Both the position numbers and the translations under genes were made by a program. Below are positions 9,378-18,365 of a stretch of 64,000 bases of DNA, piece after piece (positions within the stretch are counted from its first letter, which is position 1; every line of letters begins with the position of its first letter). The DNA is taken from positions 4,875,001 through 4,939,000 of the forward strand of contig NZ_CP072597.1 of the NCBI RefSeq assembly GCF_018847975.1, written 5' to 3'. The notes below the pieces were generated by a model. It had not been told where the DNA came from. It did no database searches and saw only the letters and a program-made list of their open reading frames with translations. Origin of the DNA: Lysobacter sp. K5869. GTDB taxonomy: Bacteria > Pseudomonadota > Gammaproteobacteria > Xanthomonadales > Xanthomonadaceae.

Positions 9378-10490
9378 ATGCCTCTTTGGATCGCCACCCC
9401 CGCCGCGCTGCAAGCGCATTTCGACGACAAGCCCGCGCGCATCGGGCTGGACACCGAGTTCATCCGCGAACGCACCTACTGGCCGCAACTGGCCTTGGTG
9501 CAGATCGCGATCGAACGCGACGGCGAGGAGGAACCCACGATCCTGCTGGTCGATCCGCTGCGCCCGGGCATGACCCAGGCGCTGGCGCCGATCCTGGCCG
9601 ACACCGGCATCCTCAAGCTGGTGCACAGTCCCAGCGAGGATCTGGTCGCGTTCAAGCACGCCTGCGGCGTGGTGCCCAAGCCCTTGTTCGACACCCAGCA
9701 GGCCGCGGCGCTGGCCGGCATCGGCGGCGGCCTGGGTTATCAGAAGCTGGTCGAACAGCTCACCGGCGTGGCCCTGCCCAAGGGCGAGACGCGCTCGGAC
9801 TGGATGCGCCGGCCGCTGTCGCCGTCGCAGTTGGAGTACGCCGCCGACGACGTGCGCCATCTGTTCGCCATGCACGACGCGCTCGACGGCCTGCTCGGCC
9901 AGCTCGGTCGCCGCGAATGGCTCGCCGAGGACGCCGCGCGCACCGTCGTCAACGCGCAGAACGAAGCGCCCGAGCGCTGGCCGCACCTGTCGATGCGCAG
10001 CGCCCAATTCCTCGACCGCCCCGCGCAACAGCGCCTGCTGCGCCTGCTGCGCTGGCGCGACGGCTACGCGCGCGACAGCGACAAGCCGCGCAGTTGGATT
10101 CTCGACAACGAACTGGCCGTCGCCATCGCCCGCCAGGCGCCGGCCGACCGCGACGCGCTGCAGCGCCAGATCGAAGGCCACCCCAAGGCACCGCGCAAAC
10201 TGACCGACGCGATCTGGACCGCGCTGTCCGCGCCGCTACCCGACGAAGCCGAGGCGCCCGACGCCGGCATCGCCGAAACCCGCGACAAACAACGCCTGCG
10301 CCAGCTGCAGGACGCCGTCGCCGGCCGCAGCGCCGCGCTCGGCCTGCCCGACGGCGTGCTGGCCTCGCGCCGCTGGCTGGAGGCCCTGCTCGACCACGGC
10401 GAATGGCCCGACGCCCTGTCCGGCTGGCGCCGCGCCGCGCTGGAACCGGCGCTGGCGCCGCTACTGGCCGCGCCCGCCGACGGCGCCTGA
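9378..10490 (+). CDS. rnd: Ribonuclease D
   Basis: 370 residues, usual for RNase D. It is a 3'-5' exoribonuclease that trims tRNA 3' ends. The DEDDy exonuclease domain starts with D25-T-E27 (GLDTEFIRERTYW), continues with LVHSPSEDL and later YAADDVRHL, and is followed by an HRDC domain from about residue 205. The ATG at 9378 comes directly before the family N terminus MPLWIATP. A tRNA-Ala gene lies 100 bp downstream. Confidence 0.93.
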   Translation: MPLWIATPAALQAHFDDKPARIGLDTEFIRERTYWPQLALVQIAIERDGEEEPTILLVDPLRPGMTQALAPILADTGILKLVHSPSEDLVAFKHACGVVPKPLFDTQQAAALAGIGGGLGYQKLVEQLTGVALPKGETRSDWMRRPLSPSQLEYAADDVRHLFAMHDALDGLLGQLGRREWLAEDAARTVVNAQNEAPERWPHLSMRSAQFLDRPAQQRLLRLLRWRDGYARDSDKPRSWILDNELAVAIARQAPADRDALQRQIEGHPKAPRKLTDAIWTALSAPLPDEAEAPDAGIAETRDKQRLRQLQDAVAGRSAALGLPDGVLASRRWLEALLDHGEWPDALSGWRRAALEPALAPLLAAPADGA

Positions 10491-10592
10491 TCCGCGCGCG
10501 AACGCCGTCGCGGCGGGGTTCGCGACGAATTTTCGCCGCAGGGCTAGCGCGACCGCTTCGGTGCCGCTAAACTTGCCGCCTCGGATTCATCC

Positions 10593-10668
<76 letters not shown>

Positions 10669-10679
10669 AATCAGCAACG

Positions 10680-10710
10680 AAAAAGCCGACGAGCGATCGT
10701 CGGCTTTTTT
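10680..10710 (+). terminator. Terminator after tRNA-Ala
   Basis: AAAAAGCCGACGA, GCGA and TCGTCGGCTTTTTT form a strong stem with a T-tract 12 bases after the tRNA. Its A-tract side could also serve the convergent VOC gene. Confidence 0.85.
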
Positions 10711-10746
10711 GTTGCGCGCGATGTCTTCGTGTCGCCTGCGTCGGCC

Positions 10747-11142
10747 TCAATCCAGATTGAGCTGCCACGACACCCCGAACCGATCCTGCACCCACGCGAA
10801 TCGTTGACTGAAGCCGTAGTTGTCCAACGGCATCAGCACTTTCCCGCCTTCGCTCAACTTCTCCGCCAAGACATCGAGTTGCTCGCGCGATTCGCAGGTG
10901 ACGAACAACGAGCTCGACGGGGTGAAGTCGAAGGCGTGCTTGACCGGGCTGTCGCTGCACATCACGGTCAGGTCGCCTAGGGCGAAGCTGGCGACCATCA
11001 CCGTGCCTTCGGGGCCCTGCTCGCCCGGGCCGTAGCGGCGGATGTCGAGGATGCGGCTGTCGGGCAGCAGCGAGACGTAGAGGTTCATCGCGGCTTCGCA
11101 GTGGCCGGTGAACATCAGGAACGGGCAGACCTGGACGGGCAT
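10747..11142 (-). CDS. VOC-family (PhnB-like) protein
   Basis: 131 residues from the ATG at 11142 (MPVQVCPFLMFTG); an in-frame start at 11178 is also possible. It matches the vicinal-oxygen-chelate fold of the PhnB / 3-demethylubiquinone-methyltransferase-like group (FLMFTGHCEAAMNLYVSLLP, and a C terminus FGVSWQLNLD). These proteins are small and usually of unknown substrate; the methyltransferase name is historical. No partner gene points to a pathway. Confidence 0.8.
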   Translation of the reverse strand: MPVQVCPFLMFTGHCEAAMNLYVSLLPDSRILDIRRYGPGEQGPEGTVMVASFALGDLTVMCSDSPVKHAFDFTPSSSLFVTCESREQLDVLAEKLSEGGKVLMPLDNYGFSQRFAWVQDRFGVSWQLNLD

Positions 11143-11393
11143 GGCGCGGCCTTCGTTGCGGCGCGACGCGGCGGTCACGGATGCCGTCAGGGTAGCGCCG
11201 CCGATGTTGCGGCGGCGGCAGGTAAACGTATCGAAGTGTTCGGACGCGGCGCGGGCGTTGAGGCGCGGTTATCTCGATCCGTGGTCGCGACGGCGCAAGG
11301 GGCCGCCGCTCACCGGGACTACGCCGATCGGGAACGCAGCGATTGGGAAGGCGCCGTTCGGAAACGGGGCGATAGACGCCGCGCCGCCCCGAG

Positions 11394-11771
11394 TCAGGAA
11401 CGCTCCGCCAACCGCCGACGATTGCGTGCGACCGTTCGCGCTACCGGCCGCAAGCCGCGCGCGAGCATCGCATCGCCCGCGTGCATCGCTTCGAGCCACC
11501 AGCGCAGCGGGTCGTCGCCGACCGGCCCCAGCCACGGTTGCGGCCGCATCCACCACCCCGCCTGCCATTGCCACCATTGCGCCGACATCTGCCACCACGC
11601 ATTGCCGAGCGCGATCCATTTCTCGTCGACCATGCGTTGCAGTTCGCTCAGGTCGCGCGCGCTCGGCGCGGCGGCCGCGCGCGAGATCGCGCCGAGCCGG
11701 CTGGCGATCACCCACGGCGCGTGTTGGCCGATGGCGATGAGTTGCGAGTGGGAACGCCGTGCGCTGCGCAT
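11394..11771 (-). CDS. Small Trp-rich protein, possibly phasin-like
   Basis: 125 residues from the ATG at 11771 (MRSARRSHSQLIAIG); the frame is open for another 61 codons upstream. There are 12 tryptophans, most between residues 55 and 95 (WWQMSAQWWQWQAGWWMRPQPW), and a basic C terminus ending ARNRRRLAERS. The segment RDLSELQRMVDEKWIALGNA resembles the amphipathic helix of phasin-type PHA-granule proteins, which would fit phaB/phaR 6-8 kb away. That is inference only, and I do not recognise a named family. Confidence 0.55.
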   Translation of the reverse strand: MRSARRSHSQLIAIGQHAPWVIASRLGAISRAAAAPSARDLSELQRMVDEKWIALGNAWWQMSAQWWQWQAGWWMRPQPWLGPVGDDPLRWWLEAMHAGDAMLARGLRPVARTVARNRRRLAERS

Positions 11772-11987
11772 GTCCGCCTCCCGATACGTCGGGCGCCGCG
11801 CGGATGCGGACGCCGATGACACGGGGATCATCTTGGCGCGGCCGGCGTGACCGCGGCGTGTCAGCCGCGCGACATGCGCCGACGCGGAATTGCGCGCTGT
11901 TTCCGATAAAAACGGGCGCGACGGCACCGACCCGCTGCCGCCGCGCCCGCCCACCTCGACGCGTTGAAACTCAGAGCGCGGCCGCGA

Positions 11988-13580
11988 TCAGCAATCCGGC
12001 GCGACGCGGCCGTCGGAACCGGTGTAGGTGTAGGCGTCGGGAATGAAACGCCCGCTGCCGATGCGGTTCCAGATGTTGCTGGTGCCGTAAGTGCCGGTGA
12101 CGCTGGTGCCGGTGGTCTGGCACTGGATCGTCACGCTGGCGCCGTTGGCGAGCGAATCGACCACCGCATAGCTCGTGCCCGGGCCGGAACGCACGTTGAG
12201 CGGCGAACCGGCGGTGGACACGGTGCCCGGCGCGCCGCTCGGGTTGCCGCCGCCCGGATTGAGCAGCTTGTAGTAGCGCGCCCAATCCCAGTTCTTGCCC
12301 GGGTCGGTGTGATCGTTGCCGCTGTAGTGCTGATGGCCTTTCACTTTGACGCTGGCCGGCAACACCCGCACCACGCTGCCCGCCGGGCCCTGGAACGCGC
12401 TGGAACAGCTGATCGCCGAGTACTTCGCGCAGAAGTGGCGGACGATGCCGGCCGAGGCGTTGTACATCGCGGTGGTGTACCACGAGGCGTTGTCGACATA
12501 GCCTTCGTGCTCGATGCCGAGCGTGGTCTGGTTATGCGAGAGCACGTGATGCGCCGCGCGGTTCTCGCGCACCATCTGGGTGATCTGGCCGTCGCTGCTG
12601 CGCACCAGGTAATGGATGCTGACGTGGTCGGGATTGTTCTGGAACCACGAGATGCTGCCGGCGTAGGAGCCTTGCACGGTGTGGATCGTCGCCGAGTCGT
12701 AAGAGCTGCGCTCGGAGCTGTATGGCGAAGCGACCCACAGCGCCGGGCCGTAGTCCGGGCTGGCCGCCGCGGCGGCGACCTTCGGGTCCTTGCTGCGCAG
12801 CGTCTGCGTGTCGGGATCGACGTAGTAATCCGCGGTTTCGATGCGGTCGGCGTCGGCGTTCAAGCGCAGCAGCGGCGCACGCAGGCGCACCAGCGCGGGC
12901 ACGTCGAACGCGCGTTCCCAGGCGATCTCGCGCGCCGGCACCTTGATGCCGTTGTCGTCGACGCCGCGGTCTTGGGTCAACAAAACGTCGTAGGCGAAGC
13001 TGGTGCGCGCATAGTCGGCGACCGCGCTCTTGGCCGCGCCGGCGACGGGCTTGGCGAAACCGGCGTAACGTTCCAGCGCCGGGCGCAGCGCTTCGGCATC
13101 GGGCTTGCGCAGCGCGCCGTCGCGGCCGATCTCGCGGTCGAGCAGCGCCGCGGCGGCGAGGATGTTGAGCGAGGGTTCGGCGAGGATGCGCGATTCCGGC
13201 ACGCCGAGCAGGCGCGCGGCTTCGCCGACCTGATCGGCAAAGCCTTCGCCGCGGTAGAGGCCCATCACGCCATAGGCGCGCGGCATTTCGCCGCGGCCCT
13301 GCGTTTGGGTCGGACGCAGGTGCTGCCAGCGGCTGGCGACATACGCCAGCGATTCGAGCGTGCCGGCGGGAATCGACGGATAACGCGCATACGCCTGACG
13401 GAAGTACGCGGGCAGTTGCGCGCGTTCGCCGCGCAGCGCGTCTTGTTCGGCGCGCACGCGCGCGCTCAGCGCGGGATCGGCTAACGCATCGGCCGCCGCG
13501 GCGGGCTTGCCGGCATGAGCGGCCGGCAAGCAGGCGGCGGCGAGCGCGGCCGCGAGCAAAGTCCTGGAAAGTGCGGTCAC
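11988..13580 (-). CDS. Secreted N-acetylmuramoyl-L-alanine amidase with SH3 module
   Basis: 530 residues from the GTG at 13580 (VTALSRTLLAAALAAACL), with AAGGAC about 8 bases upstream. In order: a signal peptide ending near AHAG; a helical N-terminal region (about 30-250) with lysozyme-like features (YVASRWQHLRPTQ, LNILAAAALLDRE); an Amidase_2 zinc domain (about 290-440) with IHTVQGSYAGS, GIEHEGY and the ligand segment NDHTDPG; and an SH3_3 module at the C terminus (LNVRSGPGTSYAVV to GRVAPDC). It would cut the bond between muramic acid and stem peptide. It lies 71 bp downstream of the SpoIID gene on the same strand, and their SH3 modules are nearly identical, so the two probably form an operon. 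Confidence 0.88.
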   Translation of the reverse strand: MTALSRTLLAAALAAACLPAAHAGKPAAAADALADPALSARVRAEQDALRGERAQLPAYFRQAYARYPSIPAGTLESLAYVASRWQHLRPTQTQGRGEMPRAYGVMGLYRGEGFADQVGEAARLLGVPESRILAEPSLNILAAAALLDREIGRDGALRKPDAEALRPALERYAGFAKPVAGAAKSAVADYARTSFAYDVLLTQDRGVDDNGIKVPAREIAWERAFDVPALVRLRAPLLRLNADADRIETADYYVDPDTQTLRSKDPKVAAAAASPDYGPALWVASPYSSERSSYDSATIHTVQGSYAGSISWFQNNPDHVSIHYLVRSSDGQITQMVRENRAAHHVLSHNQTTLGIEHEGYVDNASWYTTAMYNASAGIVRHFCAKYSAISCSSAFQGPAGSVVRVLPASVKVKGHQHYSGNDHTDPGKNWDWARYYKLLNPGGGNPSGAPGTVSTAGSPLNVRSGPGTSYAVVDSLANGASVTIQCQTTGTSVTGTYGTSNIWNRIGSGRFIPDAYTYTGSDGRVAPDC

Positions 13581-13651
13581 GGGAAGTCCTTGAAGGAGTG
13601 AGGTGGCGGCGCGCAGCGGGAGCGCCGCGCGCCGGTGTCGCGGCGCGCCGC

Positions 13652-15484
13652 TCAGCAATCCGGCGCGACCCGGCCATCGGAGCCGGTCTGGGTGTAGGCG
13701 TCGGGAATGAAGCGCCCGCTGCCGATGCGGTTCCAGATGCTGCTGGTGCCGAAGGTGCCGGTGACCGAAGTGCCGTTGGTCTGGCATTGGATGGTCACGC
13801 TGCTGCCGTCGGCGAGCGTGCCGACCACGGAATAGCCCGTGCCCGGGCCGGAGCGCACGTTGAGCGGCGTGCCGTTGGTGTCGACCGTGCCCGGCGCGCC
13901 GCTGGGGTTGGAGCCGCCGCCGTCGGAGCGGAACGCGTTGCGCATGCCGGCGGGTTTGTTGTTGTTGTTGAAGTAGTGGTCGGTGATCCACTTCCAGTCG
14001 CGGCCGTTGTTGGCCGCCCAGCGCTGGGTGCCCCACTGGCTCATGCCGCGGCCGTGGCCGAAGCAGCCCTTGCCCTTGCCGACCGAATCGCTGAGGCAGG
14101 GCCAGTTGTTGCGCGGCGAGCCGTTGTTGCCGTTGCCGCAGCTCAGGTCGTTGTTGCTGCACGACAGGCCGTCGCCGGGATCGTCCCAGGCGTTGTTTTC
14201 CGAGGAATATTCGCTGAAGGCCGCGCTCTTGCCGTCGCGGCTGAGGATCACGCCGCGGGTGGCGTTGGCGGCGGCGACCGTGGCCGAGACCGAGTCGGCG
14301 TTGAACACCTGACACGAGGTGGTGTTGCAGATGTCGTAGCGGCTGCTGATCGGATGGGCGACGAAGTACGCGCCGTAAGTGCGGTACGCGACCGCGCCGG
14401 CCGCCAGCGATTGCGCGTGCCACGACGGGATCCACTCTTCGTCCAGCCCCTTGGCCACGTAGTCTTCGAGGCTGTAGACCGACACGCCCGAGCACGAACG
14501 TCCGGAACAGCTGGTGCCGACGCGGATGCTCGACGGCACCGACACCGCGGTGGCCGAAACCTGCGCGGCGGCCAGCGTTTGGCCGGCGCGCATGGCTTGC
14601 CCGGCGTTGTCGGCATCGAGCTTGCGCATGAAGTCTTCGCGCTCGCGCCGCGCCGCGGCGTTGCTGTCGGCCTGGGCGTGCACGCGCTTTTCCACGCTGC
14701 GGCCGCTGCCGCGCTGCAAGTCGACGACGAAGTGGCTGGAATCGTTGACCAGCGACAGGCCGTCGAGGCGTTGCGCGCGATAACCCGGCGCCTCGATGTC
14801 GAGCGAGGTAGTCGGCGGCAACGCGTCGGCCTTGGACGCGTTCTCGGCGAACTTGCCGCGCACTTCGAAGTAGCCGTCGGCATCGGTGACCGCGCGCTCG
14901 CCCAGGCCGCTGCGCACGCGCGCGCCGGCCAGCGGCTGGCCCGTGCGCTGGTCGTAGACGTGGCCGCTGAGCACGCTGCAATCGCTGCATTCGGCGGCTT
15001 TCAGCGCGAGCAGATCGAGCGCTTCGGATTCGCGCTTGGGCGACAGCCACACCGTGGTCGGCAGGCCCAGCGCGTTGTCGGAGTGCACGGTGGTGACGAC
15101 CGGCAGATAGCCCGGCGCGCTCACCGTGAGGCGGTATTCGCCTTGCGCGAGGCCGGCCAGACGGCCGCCGGCGGCGGCCAGATCCAGACGCTGCCGCGCC
15201 GCCGCGCCGCCTACCGGCGCCAGACTCACCTGCGCCGCCAGCGCGCGGCCGCTGACGCTGTCGCGCACGCGCAGGTCGAACGCGGCCGCGGTCGCATCGC
15301 TGCGCACGGCGATGCGCGGCGCGTCGGCCTGCGCGGCGGCGGCGGGCGCGCTCTGGCCGGCGAACGCGCTGCCCATGATCAGGGTGCAGAAACCGGCCAG
15401 CCACGGCAGGCCGCTGCGCGCCAGCGGCGCGGGCGCGGCCGGGTCGTGGCCGGGAAGGGAGTTGCGGGTACGGCGAGAGGTCAT
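13652..15484 (-). CDS. Secreted SpoIID/LytB-domain protein with SH3 module
   Basis: 610 residues. In order: a long signal region (hydrophobic stretch at about 28-42); two carboxypeptidase-regulatory-like beta domains (about 48-130 and 170-255); a helical linker; a SpoIID domain (about 315-515) with YSLEDYVAKGLDEEW, AGAVAYRTYG and the closing GHGRGMSQWG; and a C-terminal SH3_3 module (about 525-610). SpoIID of Bacillus is a lytic transglycosylase that acts on glycan strands from which an amidase has removed the peptides. The neighbouring gene encodes an amidase. SpoIID domains are unusual in Gram-negative bacteria. Confidence 0.88.
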   Translation of the reverse strand: MTSRRTRNSLPGHDPAAPAPLARSGLPWLAGFCTLIMGSAFAGQSAPAAAAQADAPRIAVRSDATAAAFDLRVRDSVSGRALAAQVSLAPVGGAAARQRLDLAAAGGRLAGLAQGEYRLTVSAPGYLPVVTTVHSDNALGLPTTVWLSPKRESEALDLLALKAAECSDCSVLSGHVYDQRTGQPLAGARVRSGLGERAVTDADGYFEVRGKFAENASKADALPPTTSLDIEAPGYRAQRLDGLSLVNDSSHFVVDLQRGSGRSVEKRVHAQADSNAAARREREDFMRKLDADNAGQAMRAGQTLAAAQVSATAVSVPSSIRVGTSCSGRSCSGVSVYSLEDYVAKGLDEEWIPSWHAQSLAAGAVAYRTYGAYFVAHPISSRYDICNTTSCQVFNADSVSATVAAANATRGVILSRDGKSAAFSEYSSENNAWDDPGDGLSCSNNDLSCGNGNNGSPRNNWPCLSDSVGKGKGCFGHGRGMSQWGTQRWAANNGRDWKWITDHYFNNNNKPAGMRNAFRSDGGGSNPSGAPGTVDTNGTPLNVRSGPGTGYSVVGTLADGSSVTIQCQTNGTSVTGTFGTSSIWNRIGSGRFIPDAYTQTGSDGRVAPDC

Positions 15485-15900
15485 GGCGAAATCCCGGATC
15501 GGCTGAGTGCGTTCGCCGCCGCGAAGGCGACGAGGGCGAAGGCAACGGGCGGCGCCCGCGGCCTTCGTTGTAGGCCGCGCGGCTGTCGGGCACCTGTCGA
15601 TCGCCGCTCGCGCGCGGCCTCGCGTTCGGTATCGCGATGGCAGTCACTGCCGGGGCGTGCGCGCGCCGACGCTCGCCTGTCGCGCCGCGGTCACGCACGC
15701 GACGCGGACGCGGCGGAGACTGCGCGCGCCGCGTCGACGAACGCGGCGACGCAGCCGACCGCCGGCGTACCGGCGCCCGCGCGCGTCCGACCCGGTAAGA
15801 CGCCCACAGGCGTTAATGGCGATGCCGACCGCCCGCGACGCGGGCGCGGCGGGCGCCGCCGGCCACGGCGCGCCCATCCTCAGTTCCGACAAGGAGTCCC
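15485..15900. other. Divergent intergenic region
   Basis: About 415 bases between the SpoIID gene and a divergent small secreted-protein gene. It should hold both promoters. I see no convincing gene, and no operator I can name. Confidence 0.5.
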
Positions 15901-16377
15901 ATGAACTTCAAGCGTTTCGCCCTGTTCTGCGCGCTGGCCCTGGCCAGCCACGGCGCCCTCGCCTCCGGCTGGACCTCGCTGGGCCGGCTCAACGCGCCGA
16001 CCGGCTTTCCGCAAGCCGACACCTGCAACCTGCGCGTGATCAACCACTACTGGAGCAACAAGCCCATCGTCGTGCCGAGCTCGGTCAACCGCTACGGCCC
16101 GACCAACGTCCAGTACATGTTCGCGCTCGATCTGGCCTCGCTGCGCACCTTCACCAGCAACTCGGTGGCGCTGTCGCGGTTCAAGACCGCGGTCGACGCC
16201 TACAACGCCACCAGCGGCGCCAAGAGCCTGTACGCCAGCCTCAACGTCGGCGATTTCCCGGGCGTGAGCATCAACCTGTCCTATGCCGATTCGGCCGGCC
16301 TCGTGCAAGGCAGCGGCTGGGGCGTGGCCCCGTCGGAACTGCAGTATTACGAACTGCAGGAGTCGTGCCCGCAGTAA
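15901..16377 (+). CDS. Small secreted protein of unknown function
   Basis: 158 residues with a clear signal peptide (MNFKRFALFCALALASHGALA, cleavage after about 21). The mature part contains two cysteines (TCNLRV and ESCPQ at the C terminus) that could form one disulphide, and ends VAPSELQYYELQESCPQ. I do not recognise the family. An AAGGAG ribosome binding site lies 6 bases before the ATG. It is divergent from the SpoIID/amidase genes and may share regulation with them. Confidence 0.75.
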   Translation: MNFKRFALFCALALASHGALASGWTSLGRLNAPTGFPQADTCNLRVINHYWSNKPIVVPSSVNRYGPTNVQYMFALDLASLRTFTSNSVALSRFKTAVDAYNATSGAKSLYASLNVGDFPGVSINLSYADSAGLVQGSGWGVAPSELQYYELQESCPQ

Positions 16378-16399
16378 GCCGCATCGGTTCGGCGGCGTT

Positions 16400-16422
16400 C
16401 CGGGGCCGCGCGCCGGCCCCGG
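16400..16422 (+). terminator. GC-rich hairpin after the small secreted-protein gene
   Basis: CCGGGGCCG, a five-base loop and CGGCCCCGG lie 23 bases after the stop codon. There is no T-tract, so termination is only likely. Confidence 0.4.
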
Positions 16423-16535
16423 GACGCTTCGCGGCCGTGCCGGCCGCGCGTTTCGGGACTATCGGCACTGCCGGCCGTGCGCGGGGCGAGCGACCTTAGG
16501 CCACCGCGCGCGACGCGCCTTGCGGCCTCATCGAC

Positions 16536-17183
16536 ATGACCGGTTCCCGTCAGCACCCGTTGTCTCGTGTTTCGCTGTTGCGGCTCGCCCTGCCCGCGTG
16601 CGCGCTCTTCGCGGCGCCCGCGTTCGCCGCCGCGCCTGCGGCCGCGCCCTCGCCTCCAGCGCCCGCAACGAACGCGCCGGCGCGCGCGCTCGACAATTAC
16701 ACCGTGCTGCGCCTCACCGTCGAGAACCAACGCGGCGAGATTCTGCTGGAGAAAATCGCCGACGGCTGGATGACGCCGGCCGCGCGCTCCAACCAGAACC
16801 GCACCGTGCGCGAATCGCTCGCCGCGCTGGCCAAGGATCTCGGCGTCTCCATCGCAACGCCGCGCTTGGCCGGTCTTTTCAGCTACCAGTTCCGCGAGAA
16901 CCCGGTCGACCCCAACCACGCGGCAGTCTCTTTCCGCGCTCACTACGCCGCGCGCCTCGACGGACCGGCCGGCAAGCCGGCCGACGCGGCCAAGCAATAC
17001 CGCTGGGTCGCGCGCGACCGGCTCGACGAGTTCGTGACGATCCAGGCGCTCAACAAAGAACTGCACCAGATCCTCGACCACCCCGACACGCTGTGGGGCG
17101 GCGCCTTCGTGTTGAGCTTCGAAGGCGACAAGATGGTCTCCACCGAACAGACCGAAGCCTTCTACCCGCTGCGCGGCCCGTGA
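16536..17183 (+). CDS. Secreted Nudix-like protein lacking the catalytic motif
   Basis: 215 residues with a signal peptide ending near AAPAFAAAP, then a Pro/Ala-rich linker. The mature part reads like a Nudix fold: an opening strand TVLRLTVENQRGEILLEK, then DGWMTPAAR, a helix ending LAALAKDLGV, then strands ending in a FEGDKMVSTEQTEAF segment. The Nudix box G-x5-E-x7-REUxEExGU is lost: the glutamates that bind metal are Asn, Ala, Lys and Asp here. If the fold is right this is a secreted pseudo-Nudix protein, perhaps a binder. The fold assignment is inference. Confidence 0.6.
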   Translation: MTGSRQHPLSRVSLLRLALPACALFAAPAFAAAPAAAPSPPAPATNAPARALDNYTVLRLTVENQRGEILLEKIADGWMTPAARSNQNRTVRESLAALAKDLGVSIATPRLAGLFSYQFRENPVDPNHAAVSFRAHYAARLDGPAGKPADAAKQYRWVARDRLDEFVTIQALNKELHQILDHPDTLWGGAFVLSFEGDKMVSTEQTEAFYPLRGP

Positions 17184-17204
17184 TCGGGCCGCGCAACGCC
17201 GCGT

Positions 17205-18179
17205 TCAACGCAGCGGAATCGCCACCGGCCGCAGCGGCGCGGCGTCGCCGCCGCGGATCTTGAGCGGGCCGCCGATGAAAGCGAACTCGTAGACCCGGTC
17301 GCGCGAGAGTTCGTCCAGCGCGATCAGCTCGATGATCGGCACGCCGTGCTGGGCCAGCAGATAGGTGTGCAGCGGCACGTACTCGCCCTGCACTTCCGAT
17401 GGGAAGGTCTCCAGGCTCAGATTGTCGGCGCCGATCACCATCGCGCCGGCCTCCTCCACCAGATAGCGCGCCGCGTCGATGCCCAGGCCCGGCGGCTGCG
17501 CGATGTAGGCGTCGGCCTTCTCGAACAGCTTCATCCGGCCGGTGCGGATCAGCACGATGTCGCCGCGCTGCAGTTCCAGCTTCTGCTTGGCCAGCGCCTC
17601 GCGCAGGTCCTGGCGGGTGATGCGGTACTGATCGGGCAGCATGTCCACGCCCTTGGCCGCGGCGATGTCGAGCAGCACCCCGCGCGCGATCAGCGGCGGG
17701 AATTTCTCGATGCCGGCCTTGCTCCAGCCGCGGTCGCCGACGTGCTTGTCGGCCTCGAACCCGTTCCAGATGCGCCCGCCGATGCCGAAGTGGTTGAGCG
17801 CGTCGATGTGCGTGCCGGTGTGGCTGTACATCGAGAACGCGGTGCCGGTGTAGCTGGTGTGGGCGTTCATCGCCGCGCCGACCTGCATCGGGTCGTCGAT
17901 CTGGGTGCCGCGCGGGGTGTGGGTCATCCAGAACTGGAAGTGCGGATCGCCCGCGGCCTGCCAGCTCGGCATGCCGATGAAGTATTCGGTGGCCAAGTCG
18001 TAGACCTTGCCGCCGCGCAGGCGGCCGAGCACGGCCGCGGTGGACTGCTCGGTGATCAGGTTCAAGCGGCCGATCTGGTCGTCCGGGCCCCAGGGGCTGC
18101 GGCCGACTTCGGCGGCGCCGGCGGGAGCGGCCAGCGCCAGCGCCAAGGCGGCGCCGGCGAGGGTGTGTGCGAGTTTCAT
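17205..18179 (-). CDS. Secreted cyclase-family (kynurenine formamidase-like) metal hydrolase
   Basis: 324 residues from the ATG at 18179, chosen because GGAGA lies 6 bases upstream; an ATG at 18191 would add METS. The signal peptide ends near PAGAAEV. The cyclase-family metal motif H-x-G-T-H-x-D-x3-H is present as HTGTHIDALNHF around residue 120. Later motifs include DIVLIRTGR and GADNLSLE. The family holds kynurenine formamidases, isatin hydrolases and polyketide cyclases, and a periplasmic location argues against a tryptophan-pathway enzyme. A LysR regulator lies just downstream on the same strand and could control it. Confidence 0.82.
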   Translation of the reverse strand: MKLAHTLAGAALALALAAPAGAAEVGRSPWGPDDQIGRLNLITEQSTAAVLGRLRGGKVYDLATEYFIGMPSWQAAGDPHFQFWMTHTPRGTQIDDPMQVGAAMNAHTSYTGTAFSMYSHTGTHIDALNHFGIGGRIWNGFEADKHVGDRGWSKAGIEKFPPLIARGVLLDIAAAKGVDMLPDQYRITRQDLREALAKQKLELQRGDIVLIRTGRMKLFEKADAYIAQPPGLGIDAARYLVEEAGAMVIGADNLSLETFPSEVQGEYVPLHTYLLAQHGVPIIELIALDELSRDRVYEFAFIGGPLKIRGGDAAPLRPVAIPLR

Positions 18180-18365
18180 CGAAGTCTCCATGCGTTCGCG
18201 CCGTGGCGGCGCGGTTCGGTCTGTGTGGGGCGGCGCCGAAGCGGCCGCGTGGACACAGCTTGAGCGCGGCGCGGCGGCGGAAACAGCCGCGCCGGGTGCA
18301 GGGACTATTCGCTGGGCGTCAGCAATCGATGGCGGGCCGGACTACGCGAGGCGAAGGCGTCGCTG

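Noticed and set aside
11988..15698. A single 1236-residue fusion of SpoIID and amidase genes
   Set aside because: The SpoIID part is in another frame there; the amidase frame is simply open upstream. Each gene has its own start, signal peptide and stop.
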